From positions 52,983 to 116,982 of the forward strand of contig NZ_JAEMNX010000019.1 of NCBI RefSeq assembly GCF_016463975.1: a stretch of 64,000 nucleotides of DNA, given 5' to 3'. This stretch comes from Marinomonas transparens. Its GTDB lineage: Bacteria > Pseudomonadota > Gammaproteobacteria > Pseudomonadales > Marinomonadaceae. The number at the start of each line of letters is the position of its first letter. Positions within the stretch are counted from its first letter, which is position 1. Below the pieces are notes generated by a model. The model was not told where the DNA came from. It searched no databases and saw only the letters and a list, made by a program, of their open reading frames with translations. A program made the translations under genes and the position numbers. Below are positions 1 to 9,475 of the stretch, piece after piece.

Positions 1-324
1 AAAATTTCGTTCTTTCAAAATTGGAAAGCCTGCTTGATAAATACTACGCCAAGCATCGTCAAACGTAATAGCAACCGCTTTATCTGGTAATGCTTTATTC
101 GCTTTTAGGTCAGCAAGAGCTGAAGCAAGATCAACCACCTTGAAGTTAGCTTCTTTAAGATAATCCATATGTTCGGTGAATTGTTCTGGCGTCACAGAAG
201 TAGAAGACGGTGTACTCGAGTTTACATGATGGTACTGAAGCACTGGCAAATAATCCTGAGCTTGAACAAGTGCACTTGTACTCAACGCCCCCAACACAAC
301 CCCATAACGAACCTTTGATAACAT
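1..324 (-). CDS. polysaccharide deacetylase family protein, N-terminal part (cut by window edge)
   Basis: Only the first 108 residues are in the window; the reading frame is open to base 1. A signal peptide (about residues 1-19, ending VQA) is followed by LPVLQYHHV and, near residue 88, AVAITFDDAW. That pair (an early Y-H-H and the TFDD metal-binding motif) is the start of the NodB-homology carbohydrate esterase 4 domain, as in PgaB-like exported deacetylases. The start is supported by a strong AGGAGAGGGT ribosome site directly upstream. The enzyme should act in the periplasm or envelope on an N-acetylated glycan. The substrate cannot be told from this fragment. The gene is divergent from nudC, with 246 bp between them in which no clear operator was seen. 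Confidence 0.8.
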   Translation of the reverse strand, partial: MLSKVRYGVVLGALSTSALVQAQDYLPVLQYHHVNSSTPSSTSVTPEQFTEHMDYLKEANFKVVDLASALADLKANKALPDKAVAITFDDAWRSIYQAGFPILKERNF

Positions 325-570
325 ACCCTCTCCTCTTTGCTTGATATTTACCCTCATTCTACGCGACCAAGGCTCCATCTGGCCACCTAAGGAAGCACAC
401 CTCGATGAATGGCAATTACTATCTCTGTATTTCCCCAACACAACGCGACTATTATGAACAATGCTTCAGGTATTCTAGGGGGATAAACTGAAATAAATTC
501 AGCCCGAGTTATTGCGTCCAAAGGATGATCGCGTTAGCGTAATTCTTTCGGCCCAAAACAGAGTATTGGC

Positions 571-1374
571 ATGTTAGAAATTGGCACTCAAGTGCACCCT
601 TACCCTCACCAAGATGCACTTTATATATTACTTCATCGCAATCAGATTCTAATCGAAGGTGACAATCAATTCCTCATCCCTTTTTCACACTTTCAACCTA
701 ACAGCAACATGCGCCCCGTGTTTTGTGGCCAATGGCATGGACAGGATGTGTTCACCTGTCGCTTTGACTCCATGCCTAAAGGCTTCAAGGAAATAAACCT
801 ACGCGATCTACTGTTTCTACAGGATCAAGATAATTACATTCTCTTAAGTCGAGCCCATCAGTTGGCATCATGGGACAGAGACCATCAATTCTGTGGACGC
901 TGCGGCACGGCAATGAAAGACAAGCATCCTAAAGAACACACCAAGATTTGTCCGCAATGCAACTTACGTCACTACCCTCGTATTTCTCCTTGCATCATTG
1001 TTTCCATTCGAAAAGACGACCAGATTCTCCTTGCCCGTGGACCTCTTTCTACAAAAGGCCAATACAGTAATATTGCTGGTTTTGTTGAGGCAGGAGAAAC
1101 ACTAGAGCAAGCGGTTGCCCGCGAAATACGTGAAGAAGTAGGCCTTGAAGTCACCAACATTAGCTACACAGACAGCCAACCTTGGTCTTTCCCCCACCAA
1201 TTAATGGTAGGTTTTTTTGCTGACTATCTAAGCGGCGACATCACCCCCGCCCCTGGAGAAATTGAAGAAGCTAATTGGTATCCTATCGATAATCTCCCTC
1301 ACACCCCCAACCTAGTGACTATTTCTGGCCAGCTTATTCATAAACATATTGCGCGTATAAAAAGCGGCAATTAA
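571..1374 (+). CDS. nudC: NAD+ diphosphatase / NAD-cap RNA decapping Nudix hydrolase NudC
   Basis: Hydrolyses NAD(H) to NMN and AMP; in E. coli the same enzyme removes the 5' NAD cap from RNA. Visible features match the family in order: an N-terminal domain, a four-cysteine zinc ribbon (Cys108, Cys111, Cys127, Cys130), a complete Nudix box (Gly170 to Leu192, with the REIREE core) and the NudC signature SQPWSFP at about 202-208, which separates NudC from other Nudix enzymes. The length of 267 residues is close to the usual 257. The ribosome site is weak (AGAGTATT), so the start is probable rather than certain. The gene stands alone, followed by glsA in the same direction after 147 bp. Confidence 0.95.
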   Translation: MLEIGTQVHPYPHQDALYILLHRNQILIEGDNQFLIPFSHFQPNSNMRPVFCGQWHGQDVFTCRFDSMPKGFKEINLRDLLFLQDQDNYILLSRAHQLASWDRDHQFCGRCGTAMKDKHPKEHTKICPQCNLRHYPRISPCIIVSIRKDDQILLARGPLSTKGQYSNIAGFVEAGETLEQAVAREIREEVGLEVTNISYTDSQPWSFPHQLMVGFFADYLSGDITPAPGEIEEANWYPIDNLPHTPNLVTISGQLIHKHIARIKSGN

Positions 1375-1521
1375 AACACCTTCTGCTGAGCACAAAAAAG
1401 GGCGGTCAAGTCCTCTACAAAGGGCTTAATTGCCCCTAATTCAACATCAAAATTACACTAGGGATTTGCCTGCCCTTTATCTATACTAGCCGTCCTCTAA
1501 GTACTGTAAAACGAGAATAGT

Positions 1522-2433
1522 GTGGACGATTTACTAAAATCAATAAAGCAAAAGGTACGACCATTAATAGGTCAGGGTAAAGTCGCAGACTACATCCCGG
1601 CCCTCGCCAATGTCGACCCAAATCAATTTGGCATTGCTATCTATAGTAACGATGGCGCTCTGTACCATACAGGTCAAGCCAATAAGAACTTCTCCATTCA
1701 AAGCATCTCAAAAGTCTTTAGTTTAACACTTGCCATGAAGCATTATGGCGAAACTATGTGGCAACGGGTTGGGCGCGAGCCATCAGGCAACCCTTTCAAC
1801 TCATTAGTACAGTTAGAGTATGAGGAAGGCATTCCACGCAATCCCTTTATCAATGCTGGCGCCCTTGTTGTTAGCGACATGAATCATTCACGCTTTGCCA
1901 CCCCCCATTACGCCATGCGAGAGTTTATCCGTCGACTAGCAGATAATCCAAAATTGCGTTCAGATAAATCCGTATCAAACTCAGAATATGAATTCCGTTC
2001 CCGTAATGCTTCCATGGCCTACCTGATGAAAGCCTTTGGAAATTTCGAAAACGATGTCGAAGCAGTACTACACAATTACTTTGATAACTGCGCCATGCGC
2101 ATGAATTGCATTGACCTTGCTAAAGCCTTTAGTTTCTTGGCGAATAAAGGCTATTGCCGGCACACTGGTGAGCAGGTCCTGACTCACCGAGAAACCACTC
2201 AAGTTAATGGGTTGCTCGCCACCAGCGGCCTCTACGATGAAGCAGGTAACTTTGCTTACCGTGTTGGCCTACCGGGGAAAAGTGGTGTCGGCGGTGGAAT
2301 TCTTGCCATAGTACCCAATCGCTTTTCTATCTGTGTTTGGTCACCAGAACTCAATAAGGCTGGCAACTCTCTCGCGGGTATGGCGGCATTAGAAGCGCTT
2401 TCCGAGAACATCGGCTGGTCGGTGTTTGGTTAA
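1522..2433 (+). CDS. glsA: glutaminase (beta-lactamase-like serine glutaminase)
   Basis: Converts glutamine to glutamate and ammonia in the cytoplasm. The 303-residue protein has the family's catalytic Ser-x-x-Lys pair (Ser61 and Lys64 in SISK), the [10 protein letters not shown] segment at about 105-114 and the C-terminal SGVGGGI loop, and has the usual length of about 305. The start is a GTG codon. No earlier in-frame start was seen, and MDDLLKSIK aligns with family N-termini. The ribosome site (ACGAGA) is poor. The gene ends at a perfect hairpin shared with the convergent ppnN gene. This is one of the window's nitrogen-metabolism genes, with glnK-amtB and the arginine catabolic operon, but it is not linked to them. 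Confidence 0.95.
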   Translation: MDDLLKSIKQKVRPLIGQGKVADYIPALANVDPNQFGIAIYSNDGALYHTGQANKNFSIQSISKVFSLTLAMKHYGETMWQRVGREPSGNPFNSLVQLEYEEGIPRNPFINAGALVVSDMNHSRFATPHYAMREFIRRLADNPKLRSDKSVSNSEYEFRSRNASMAYLMKAFGNFENDVEAVLHNYFDNCAMRMNCIDLAKAFSFLANKGYCRHTGEQVLTHRETTQVNGLLATSGLYDEAGNFAYRVGLPGKSGVGGGILAIVPNRFSICVWSPELNKAGNSLAGMAALEALSENIGWSVFG

Positions 2434-2460
2434 TTTTTAAAAGGAAACGTCGAACATAAA

Positions 2461-2480
2461 GAAGGGCCAAACGGCCCTTC
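2461..2480. terminator. hairpin between convergent glsA and ppnN
   Basis: GAAGGGCC, a four-base AAAC loop and GGCCCTTC form a perfect 8-bp stem between two converging genes. There is no long T-run on either side, so this is probably a modest bidirectional terminator. Confidence 0.6.
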
Positions 2481-2505
2481 TCATACGTCATCTAACACTG
2501 AACAC

Positions 2506-3879
2506 TTAATCTGTAATAACCCGATAGCAAGGTTCATAAACACTACCTGGTAACTTCATCCTCTGCTGAACGACAAACGCCTGTAGTAGCGCATCTAATT
2601 TTGCCAGCAAGGCTTTATCGCCATGAATTTCAAACGGTCCGTGCTCTTTAATATAAGCCACACCTTGTGCTTTTACATTGCCTGCCACAATCGAAGAAAA
2701 GGCCCGACGTAGATCCGCCGCCAACAAATGCGTATCTTGATCAAAATGCAAATTAAGCTCTCGCACTTTTTCATGGGTTGGCTCAAAGGTATGTTGAAAT
2801 TCTTCTGGAATAAACAACTTCCAGTTGTAATAAAACGCATCATGATGAGCCTTACGATACTGACGCACCTCTTCCATACCTAACTTCATCACTCGCGCCA
2901 CTTCTACCTCATCGTCAATAATAATGCGGTACTTGTTCTGCGCTTCTTTGCCCAATACATCGCCAAGAAAGGCGTGAATTTGCTCAAAGTAATCAGCACT
3001 TCCTTTTGGCCCAGTGAAAACCAATGGAAATGGCACACCAGCATTTTTAGGATGTAATAGAATACCCAAAATATAAAGAATCTCTTCCGCCGTTCCTGCA
3101 CCGCCTGGAAACACCACAATACCATGTCCTGCACGAACAAAAGCCTCAAGACGCTTTTCAATATCTGGCATAATAACCAATTGATTCACAATAGGGTTTG
3201 GCGACTCTGCGGCAATAATACCCGGCTCGGTCAAACCAAGATAAACACCATTTTTTACCCGTTGTTTAGCATGGGCAATAGCCGCCCCCTTCATCGGCCC
3301 CTTCATGGCTCCCGGACCACACCCAGTACAAATATTCAATTCGCGTAAGCCCAATTCATGACCTACCCGCTTAGTGTAATCGTATTCATGACGAGCAATA
3401 GAATGCCCGCCCCAACAAACGATCATATCTGGGTGCTGTATGCGACGAAATACATTGGCATTACGCAATAATTCAAACACCACATTGGTCAGTTTATCTG
3501 AACTGGCGTTTTCTAAGCCACGGGCAAGAATGTATTCATGATAAGTAAAAATAATATCTCGTAATACACTAAACAACATCTCCCGCACACTGCTGATCAT
3601 CTTTCCATCAACAAAAGCACTGCCCGGCGCATTTTTTAACTGTAACTTGACGCCACGTTCTTGCTGTACGATTCGGATTTCAAAATCATTAAACTCTTCC
3701 ATCACGGCTTGCGGATCATCAGAATCACTGCCGCAGTTTAAAATCGCTAAAGCGCAACGATGGAACAATTCGTGTAGGGAGCCAGAATCTTCTGACATAC
3801 GAGAAATCTCATCTTGCGATAACATTTCTAACGAACCTTTTGGTGCGACTAACGCATCAACGCGATCTTCATACTGCAT
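2506..3879 (-). CDS. ppnN: nucleotide 5'-monophosphate nucleosidase PpnN (LOG family)
   Basis: Splits purine and pyrimidine 5'-nucleotides into base and ribose 5-phosphate; in E. coli (YgdH) it is activated by (p)ppGpp and tunes nucleotide pools during starvation. The 457-residue protein matches the 454-residue E. coli enzyme in layout: an N-terminal domain of about 140 residues, then the Rossmann-like LOG domain with CWGGHS at about 155-160, GCGPGAMKGPM at about 187-197 and the hallmark PGGAGTAEE at 258-266. The start lies 10-15 bases behind an AAAGGAGAG ribosome site. It converges with glsA. Confidence 0.93.
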   Translation of the reverse strand: MQYEDRVDALVAPKGSLEMLSQDEISRMSEDSGSLHELFHRCALAILNCGSDSDDPQAVMEEFNDFEIRIVQQERGVKLQLKNAPGSAFVDGKMISSVREMLFSVLRDIIFTYHEYILARGLENASSDKLTNVVFELLRNANVFRRIQHPDMIVCWGGHSIARHEYDYTKRVGHELGLRELNICTGCGPGAMKGPMKGAAIAHAKQRVKNGVYLGLTEPGIIAAESPNPIVNQLVIMPDIEKRLEAFVRAGHGIVVFPGGAGTAEEILYILGILLHPKNAGVPFPLVFTGPKGSADYFEQIHAFLGDVLGKEAQNKYRIIIDDEVEVARVMKLGMEEVRQYRKAHHDAFYYNWKLFIPEEFQHTFEPTHEKVRELNLHFDQDTHLLAADLRRAFSSIVAGNVKAQGVAYIKEHGPFEIHGDKALLAKLDALLQAFVVQQRMKLPGSVYEPCYRVITD

Positions 3880-3991
3880 AATCGCTCTCCTTTTCTCATT
3901 ATTTAATTGTCGTTAACTAATACTGGTCATGGACGCCACTTTTAGCAAGTTTCAACCATGAACAAAAAAAGAATAGATGGATTCAAATCAA

Positions 3992-5134
3992 TTATTTAGA
4001 AGGCTCTTTAGAACGCAGTGCCTGATAATAATGCGACTTCATTTCAATTAGGCGACTGTAGGTACGACGAAATTCAAACAGTAACGCCCCGTTCAAATAC
4101 AAAGTACCCAAGGGCACATCGGCATTCAATAAAAGCACGACCTGATGGTCATAACATTCATCTACTAAGCTAATAAAACGTCGTACCGAATCATCATTAA
4201 TACTAAGCGAAACCATGCGTTCACCAGTCTGACCAGAACCTATAGCACCATCTTCCGTACCTCGTGCTTTAATCTGCTCAAATGGCTCACTACTCAGTTC
4301 CGGAATTCCCGTCACCATAATATAAGGGTAGTGTTGTGCTAGCTCGATATAATCCAACGCTGACCTCGGCCCATCGCACAAATCATAAAAATCAAACCAC
4401 GCCAGATTACCTGATGACTGAATCACATTGATAGAACGATGACACACAGACAAAGCCTGTTGAGACACAGCACCTTTTGAATATTGATCAAATAGCATCG
4501 CCATATCCCGCTCATCTTGCACAAAATAAATTGTACTAAACCCCGCATGACGAAGCCTATGGTCTGCTTCACCACTAAGATGAATACTAACCAGACGATT
4601 CTGTAGCAAAGCAATCGAAGGCTGAAAACGCACTTTTTCTAACTGGTCTTGAAAGAGATTCTCAATCGCAATATTAGAGGTTGCCACCAAAACCACCCCT
4701 TCCTCAAATAAGGCTTCGGTCAAACCACCTAACAACATAGCATCTGCTATATCTGCAACAAAAAACTCATCAAAACATAACACCTGACATTCTGATGCTA
4801 AGCGTTTCGCAATGGCTTTTAATGGATTTTTCAGCCCAAATGCCAGATTCAATTCCTGGTGCAAGCGCGACATAAAATGATGGAAGTGAAGCCTCAAACT
4901 CAGCTCTTTTGGTAAACTCTCGTGAAACAAGTCCATCAAAAAAGTTTTCCCTCGGCCTACATCCCCCCACATATACAAGCCTTTGACTTGACCCCTAGCC
5001 TTTCTTCTCTCTCCCCTTTTTATAAGCTGATCATAAATACGCTCCAACTCAAGCAAAGCAGATTGCTGATACTCATCATAGGTCACAAGGTGTTCGTTTA
5101 ATCGAGTTTGATAAAGTTGCAAAGGTGATGGCAT
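3992..5134 (-). CDS. zapE: cell division ATPase ZapE (AFG1 family)
   Basis: A P-loop AAA-type ATPase that in E. coli associates with the Z ring and is needed for division under heat or low oxygen; AFG1 homologues occur in mitochondria. The 380-residue protein carries Walker A GDVGRGKT (57-64) within YMWGDVGRGKTFLMDLF and Walker B LCFDEF (119-124). Both are typical of ZapE, and the length matches the family (about 375). The gene follows ppnN upstream on the same strand with about 112 bp between them, where no strong terminator is seen. Confidence 0.92.
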   Translation of the reverse strand: MPSPLQLYQTRLNEHLVTYDEYQQSALLELERIYDQLIKRGERRKARGQVKGLYMWGDVGRGKTFLMDLFHESLPKELSLRLHFHHFMSRLHQELNLAFGLKNPLKAIAKRLASECQVLCFDEFFVADIADAMLLGGLTEALFEEGVVLVATSNIAIENLFQDQLEKVRFQPSIALLQNRLVSIHLSGEADHRLRHAGFSTIYFVQDERDMAMLFDQYSKGAVSQQALSVCHRSINVIQSSGNLAWFDFYDLCDGPRSALDYIELAQHYPYIMVTGIPELSSEPFEQIKARGTEDGAIGSGQTGERMVSLSINDDSVRRFISLVDECYDHQVVLLLNADVPLGTLYLNGALLFEFRRTYSRLIEMKSHYYQALRSKEPSK

Positions 5135-5198
5135 AACGAAAACAGCTACCTATTTATAAAAAGCCAATTTGAAGTGCTTTAAAGCCAAGGCAAGGAAT

Positions 5199-6413
5199 TT
5201 AAACAGTCTCAGCACGAAGACGCGCGACAGGACGCTCATCGATTACAAAATGAATCAGCGCCGTAAGCCAAGCAATTATGCACGCTGCCCACCAAACAAC
5301 ATCGTAAGAGCCAGTTACATCATATAAATATCCACCTAACCAAACGCCACTAAAAGACCCCAGTTGATGGCCTAAAAACACAATGCCATATAATAGCCCC
5401 ATATAACGCAGACCAAACATTTGCGCGACTAAACCAGAGGTCGGAGGTACAGTTGCCAACCACAATAATCCCGTCGCTATTGAAAAAATGTACACAGACC
5501 AAGTCGTCATTGGAAAGATCATAAACGCGGCAATGACCAACGCTCTCAAGGCATAAATCACCGCCAGCAACTTCTTCTTCGAATAGGTTCCAGCCCAAGA
5601 GCCCGACAACAAACAGCCAAGAATATTAAACAGTCCAATCAACACTAAACTGACCACCGCAACATCCGCTGAAAAGCCCTGATCAGACAAAAACGACGGC
5701 ATATGAACGGTAACAAAAGCCAACTGAAAACCGCAGACAAAAAAGCCTATTACCAAAAACCAATAATGTGAGTGCCCTTTCGCTTCCCGTAACGCTTCCC
5801 CCATTGTCTGAGCCACTTCCTGTACGACAGTGCTATTTCCACCTTTCTCTTGACGAAAAGGCCCCGCCAATAACACCATCATCAAGGCACACAATGCCAT
5901 TAATATGAGTGCATCACTCCAACCATAGGCCGCAATAAAACTTTGAGCGACAGGAATAACCAGTAACTGTCCAGCCGACCCAGCCGCGCTGCCTAAACCT
6001 AACGCGAGAGAGCGCCTTTCCGGTGTGACCATACGCGCCATAGCAGGCAGTACCACACCGAAGCCAGTTCCCGCAATGCCCATCCCCATCAAGACACCCG
6101 CCCCCATATTGAGACCCAACGCCCCATCAGCTGTAGCAGTTACGTACAAACCAAGTGCATATAATGCCGCGCCAATCAAAAGTGTTTTCAGCGTTCCATA
6201 GCGATCAGAAAATGCACCAGCAATCGGCTGAAACAACCCCCAACATAAGTTCTGTAATGCTATAGCAAAGGCAAATACTTCACGCTGATAACCGAACTCC
6301 TGTGAAATAGGTACCATGAAAAAGCCCATCGAAGAACGTAGACCAAAATTCAACGCCAATAATAGACAAATAAGAACAACTGAAAGACTGAGTAATTTCA
6401 CCGGACGTGACAT
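5199..6413 (-). CDS. MFS transporter, monocarboxylate/oxalate-formate antiporter-like
   Basis: An inner-membrane carrier of 404 residues with about 12 hydrophobic segments. The MFS loop signature GAFSDRYG appears after the second segment, and a weaker repeat of it follows mid-protein. The N-terminal pattern (SMGFFMVPISQEFGY...LCWGLFQPIAGAFSDRYG) resembles the group containing oxalate/formate and monocarboxylate carriers, but the substrate cannot be inferred. A TAGGAAAA ribosome site supports the start. It lies 64 bp upstream of zapE on the same strand. It is separated from the M16 protease gene by a terminator, so it is not part of the iron region. Confidence 0.8.
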   Translation of the reverse strand: MSRPVKLLSLSVVLICLLLALNFGLRSSMGFFMVPISQEFGYQREVFAFAIALQNLCWGLFQPIAGAFSDRYGTLKTLLIGAALYALGLYVTATADGALGLNMGAGVLMGMGIAGTGFGVVLPAMARMVTPERRSLALGLGSAAGSAGQLLVIPVAQSFIAAYGWSDALILMALCALMMVLLAGPFRQEKGGNSTVVQEVAQTMGEALREAKGHSHYWFLVIGFFVCGFQLAFVTVHMPSFLSDQGFSADVAVVSLVLIGLFNILGCLLSGSWAGTYSKKKLLAVIYALRALVIAAFMIFPMTTWSVYIFSIATGLLWLATVPPTSGLVAQMFGLRYMGLLYGIVFLGHQLGSFSGVWLGGYLYDVTGSYDVVWWAACIIAWLTALIHFVIDERPVARLRAETV

Positions 6414-6496
6414 GAAGGTTTTCCTAGAAACAACAAGAGATATTGTTTTATATTATTCATGACGTGTTGATAAGTCGAGTAAGACTTAGGCATAAA

Positions 6497-6529
6497 AAAA
6501 CGCCCAAGAAAACACTTCAAAGGCGTTTT
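6497..6529 (-). terminator. rho-independent terminator after the M16 protease gene
   Basis: On the leftward transcript AAAACGCC pairs with GGCGTTTT (8 bp) around a 17-base loop, followed by a run of seven T residues. It lies 22 bases beyond the protease stop codon. Confidence 0.75.
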
Positions 6530-6551
6530 AATAAGCTAAAAGGTAGCTAAA

Positions 6552-9395
6552 CTAAGGAACCAAAGGCCGGTAAAGCCCTACAACTCTATCTTTGAAAGTC
6601 AGCGTTTTAACCAGTGCTTGTAACTTTTCCTGCGTTAACCCAGAAGCCAGCTCGCCCATTTCATTTAAATATCTTGCGTCACCATAAAGCGTTTCACTCA
6701 ATACGAGACGGTGCGCCAAGGTGGCATCAAAGGCATTTTTTAAACGGGTTTGCTCGACATCCACAAAGGCATCATGAACTTCATTGGCCCAATCTTCGGT
6801 CACCATATTAGATAATTCGGATAACGCCCTCTTGGTCATCGCGGCCAAATCGCCTAATCGAGTAGGAGAGCTCGAATATTGAATTGTTAACTCAGCACGA
6901 CCTGTGTCCTTGTTGTGTTCCAACCCCACTCTGACACTATAGACCCCCTGTACTTCACCACGAAGACGCTGCTTCAATTGCGCTTCCAACCGCTCTCCCA
7001 AATACGTCAATTGAAGCGCAGCAATGGGCGACCAAGGCATAGATTGATACGCATACAATCGATATTCCGCTTTCGGTTCATTATTCAGAGCTAAGTCGAG
7101 AGTAGATTCACCAGCAAGCTGTAGGAAGGGAGTAACGCCATTGGCTTCACTTTGATTTACCAACGTTCGTGGAATGCTCGCAAGATAAGTAGAGGATAAA
7201 TCTATTATTTCCGCCTCAGGTAAACGAGACACCACAAAATAGTGAACTGGTAAGCCCACTTGTTTCTGTCGAGTTTTCTCAAGTTTTGCAAGGGATAATG
7301 ACGTCAATATCGGCATGGTTGGTGTCATACTAGTATCACCAAAACGCGTTTTGGCTAAGCGCTTATAGAACACCTCGCTCGGACGAACCGCGGTAACCTG
7401 AGCGCCTCTTTTTAAGCTTGCCATAACGCTATCGTAAACATCAGTGTCAATTTTCGGCATCACCTGATTAACCCAATAAACCCCCAACAGTTTCTCTAGT
7501 GCGCCATCATCAATCACACCTCGATAAGCAAGGCTTTGCGCCTTTTGCTTAGCAGATAAAAACACGCCATTAGTACGCCGCCATTTCTGGAACTCATCAT
7601 CTGTCCAGCCATAAACCCCTGTGGCTTCAGACATTTGCAAGGCGATCTGCTCCGCCCATGTCGAGCCAAGCTGCACATGATAGCCTGCGGCCGAAATCGC
7701 TGTGAAATGGCTCTTTGCATCGCCCTCAACCCTATCAATGCCATAACGTTCAGCTAATACCCTAGGATCAAGCAAGGTTAACTTATCACCATTTGACAAC
7801 GACCAACGGGATAAACCTAATGTTGCCTGCCTTGATAAAAGCGCCACAGAACCGTTTTTATCAACAGAGGGCAAAGTTTTTTCAGCCACTTGCGGCGCTG
7901 TCTCCAATGGCGCTAAATCATCCGCTCGCATCTCGTCAAAAATAGATTCAATGGCGCTAATCGAGCCAACCTCTATCTCTTTTCCTGCCACTGCTTGACT
8001 ATATAAAATCCGATCTTTCGCCGCTAACCACTTGCGCAGGCGAGCATTAACATCTTCTAAGGTAATCGTTTTTAGCACCCGCAACACTCGATCATTGCTT
8101 TGCTCTGGGTCATACAATATTTTGTCTGAGGTAACCGCCTCCACCATCTTCAAGGACCAGATAGTTCCTCTACTTTTCGCAGCAGCTTTATTGCTCTCTG
8201 CTTTATCTTCAACCTCTTTATAAATTTGATCAAAATCTTGCTGTAAAAAACCATGCGTTTCAATACGTACCAGCTCTTGGATAAGCGACTCTAACCCTAA
8301 AGCATGAAAACCTTCATCCACATTCACCGAAAAACCTAAAATGGCAACATTAGGAGACACCGTTCCTTTGGTACTTGATAACGCACGAACATGCTTAGGC
8401 AAGACCTCCCGCTGGCGACGAATTTGTTGCGTTAACAGACTTCGCGCCATGTAACCTATCAAACCACCGCGCCTTCCCTCATCGGTATTGGTGGTTTCAC
8501 TTGGAAAACGATATAACAACGCCACTCGGTTTATTTTACTGCCCGCATCCTTCAATTGACCTATTTTTAACGATTCATCTAGGATAGGGTCTTTGGGGTG
8601 TCGTTTTGGTAAAGTTCGAGAGGGCTCAGCGCCAAAAATAGCTTTAATTTGCGCTTCTAATGCGTTTGTATCCACGGGGGCAAACATAACTAACGCCATG
8701 TTATTTGGCGCGTACCAATCGTTATAAAAGATTTGTAACTGTTCCGCTGGTGTCTGTTGTATAGACGCTTGAGTGCCAATCACAGGACGTTCTGGGTACA
8801 AGGAACCGACCCGTAGCAGAGCTTTTTTATTTTCATTAATGCGCGAGCGATGGCTTAACTTACCACGCCATTCTTCCTGAATGATTAAACGCTCTTTGTC
8901 TAAAGAGGCAGCTTTGATCTGAGCATGAAATGCAATCTGCTGATAAATATCCAGTATGCTAGTTAAACGATCTGGCGTGGTATCTCTCAGATTCACCATA
9001 TAGCGTGTGTTTTCGCTGTTCGTCATAGCATTGAAATCACGACCCTGCTTAAAGCCCATATCGGTAAAGGCTTTGCGCACCCCATTCGGCAACCCCGCAC
9101 TTTCATGGAACACCATATGCTCCACCATGTGCGCGACCCCCAATTGATTTTCTTCTTCATCAATAGCACCTGAAAGCACCACCAAATTCGCCAGAGTTAA
9201 TCCTTTAGGGGCGTCTTTTTCTTGTCGTGAATCAAAAAGATAATAACGAAAGCCATTATCCAAGGTGCCATGAACAATGCGTTTATCCCAACCTAGTACA
9301 CCACTATCAGCTTGCGCTGACAAAGAAAACAAAAACACACAGACTAGGCCAATAGAATTAAACCAGTTGCGATAAAAATACGTAAATACAATCAT
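6552..9395 (-). CDS. PqqL/FusC-like M16 zinc metalloprotease, predicted periplasmic
   Basis: A 947-residue pitrilysin-family protease. A short signal peptide (about residues 1-29, ending SAQA) is followed by the first M16 domain. This carries the inverted zinc motif His89-x-x-Glu92-His93 and the downstream zinc Glu174 in ERLIIQEEW. Segments such as LDNGFRYYLF, EEENQLGVAHMVEH, MGFKQGRDFNA and FYNDWYAPNNM read like E. coli PqqL, whose relative FusC in Pectobacterium cleaves imported ferredoxin after uptake by the TonB receptor FusA. The gene is last in the direction fecI-fecR-receptor-protease, 80 bp after the receptor gene and behind a hairpin that could lower its expression. There is no good ribosome site before the ATG, so the start is less certain. 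A role in digesting a protein or peptide brought in by the neighbouring receptor is inferred, not shown. Confidence 0.88.
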   Translation of the reverse strand: MIVFTYFYRNWFNSIGLVCVFLFSLSAQADSGVLGWDKRIVHGTLDNGFRYYLFDSRQEKDAPKGLTLANLVVLSGAIDEEENQLGVAHMVEHMVFHESAGLPNGVRKAFTDMGFKQGRDFNAMTNSENTRYMVNLRDTTPDRLTSILDIYQQIAFHAQIKAASLDKERLIIQEEWRGKLSHRSRINENKKALLRVGSLYPERPVIGTQASIQQTPAEQLQIFYNDWYAPNNMALVMFAPVDTNALEAQIKAIFGAEPSRTLPKRHPKDPILDESLKIGQLKDAGSKINRVALLYRFPSETTNTDEGRRGGLIGYMARSLLTQQIRRQREVLPKHVRALSSTKGTVSPNVAILGFSVNVDEGFHALGLESLIQELVRIETHGFLQQDFDQIYKEVEDKAESNKAAAKSRGTIWSLKMVEAVTSDKILYDPEQSNDRVLRVLKTITLEDVNARLRKWLAAKDRILYSQAVAGKEIEVGSISAIESIFDEMRADDLAPLETAPQVAEKTLPSVDKNGSVALLSRQATLGLSRWSLSNGDKLTLLDPRVLAERYGIDRVEGDAKSHFTAISAAGYHVQLGSTWAEQIALQMSEATGVYGWTDDEFQKWRRTNGVFLSAKQKAQSLAYRGVIDDGALEKLLGVYWVNQVMPKIDTDVYDSVMASLKRGAQVTAVRPSEVFYKRLAKTRFGDTSMTPTMPILTSLSLAKLEKTRQKQVGLPVHYFVVSRLPEAEIIDLSSTYLASIPRTLVNQSEANGVTPFLQLAGESTLDLALNNEPKAEYRLYAYQSMPWSPIAALQLTYLGERLEAQLKQRLRGEVQGVYSVRVGLEHNKDTGRAELTIQYSSSPTRLGDLAAMTKRALSELSNMVTEDWANEVHDAFVDVEQTRLKNAFDATLAHRLVLSETLYGDARYLNEMGELASGLTQEKLQALVKTLTFKDRVVGLYRPLVP

Positions 9396-9406
9396 AAGGA
9401 ATCACT

Positions 9407-9442
9407 AAATAAAAATGCAGGCGCTCTAGCGAACACCTGCAT
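9407..9442 (-). terminator. intercistronic terminator/attenuator between receptor and protease genes
   Basis: On the leftward transcript ATGCAGG pairs with CCTGCAT (7 bp), with a smaller CGCT/AGCG stem inside the loop. The stem is followed directly by TTTTTATTT. Its place between two genes that appear to work together suggests partial termination, giving more receptor than protease. Confidence 0.6.
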
Positions 9443-9475
9443 ACAAGATAGAAAAGGGAGTAAGAAAATCGCTTG

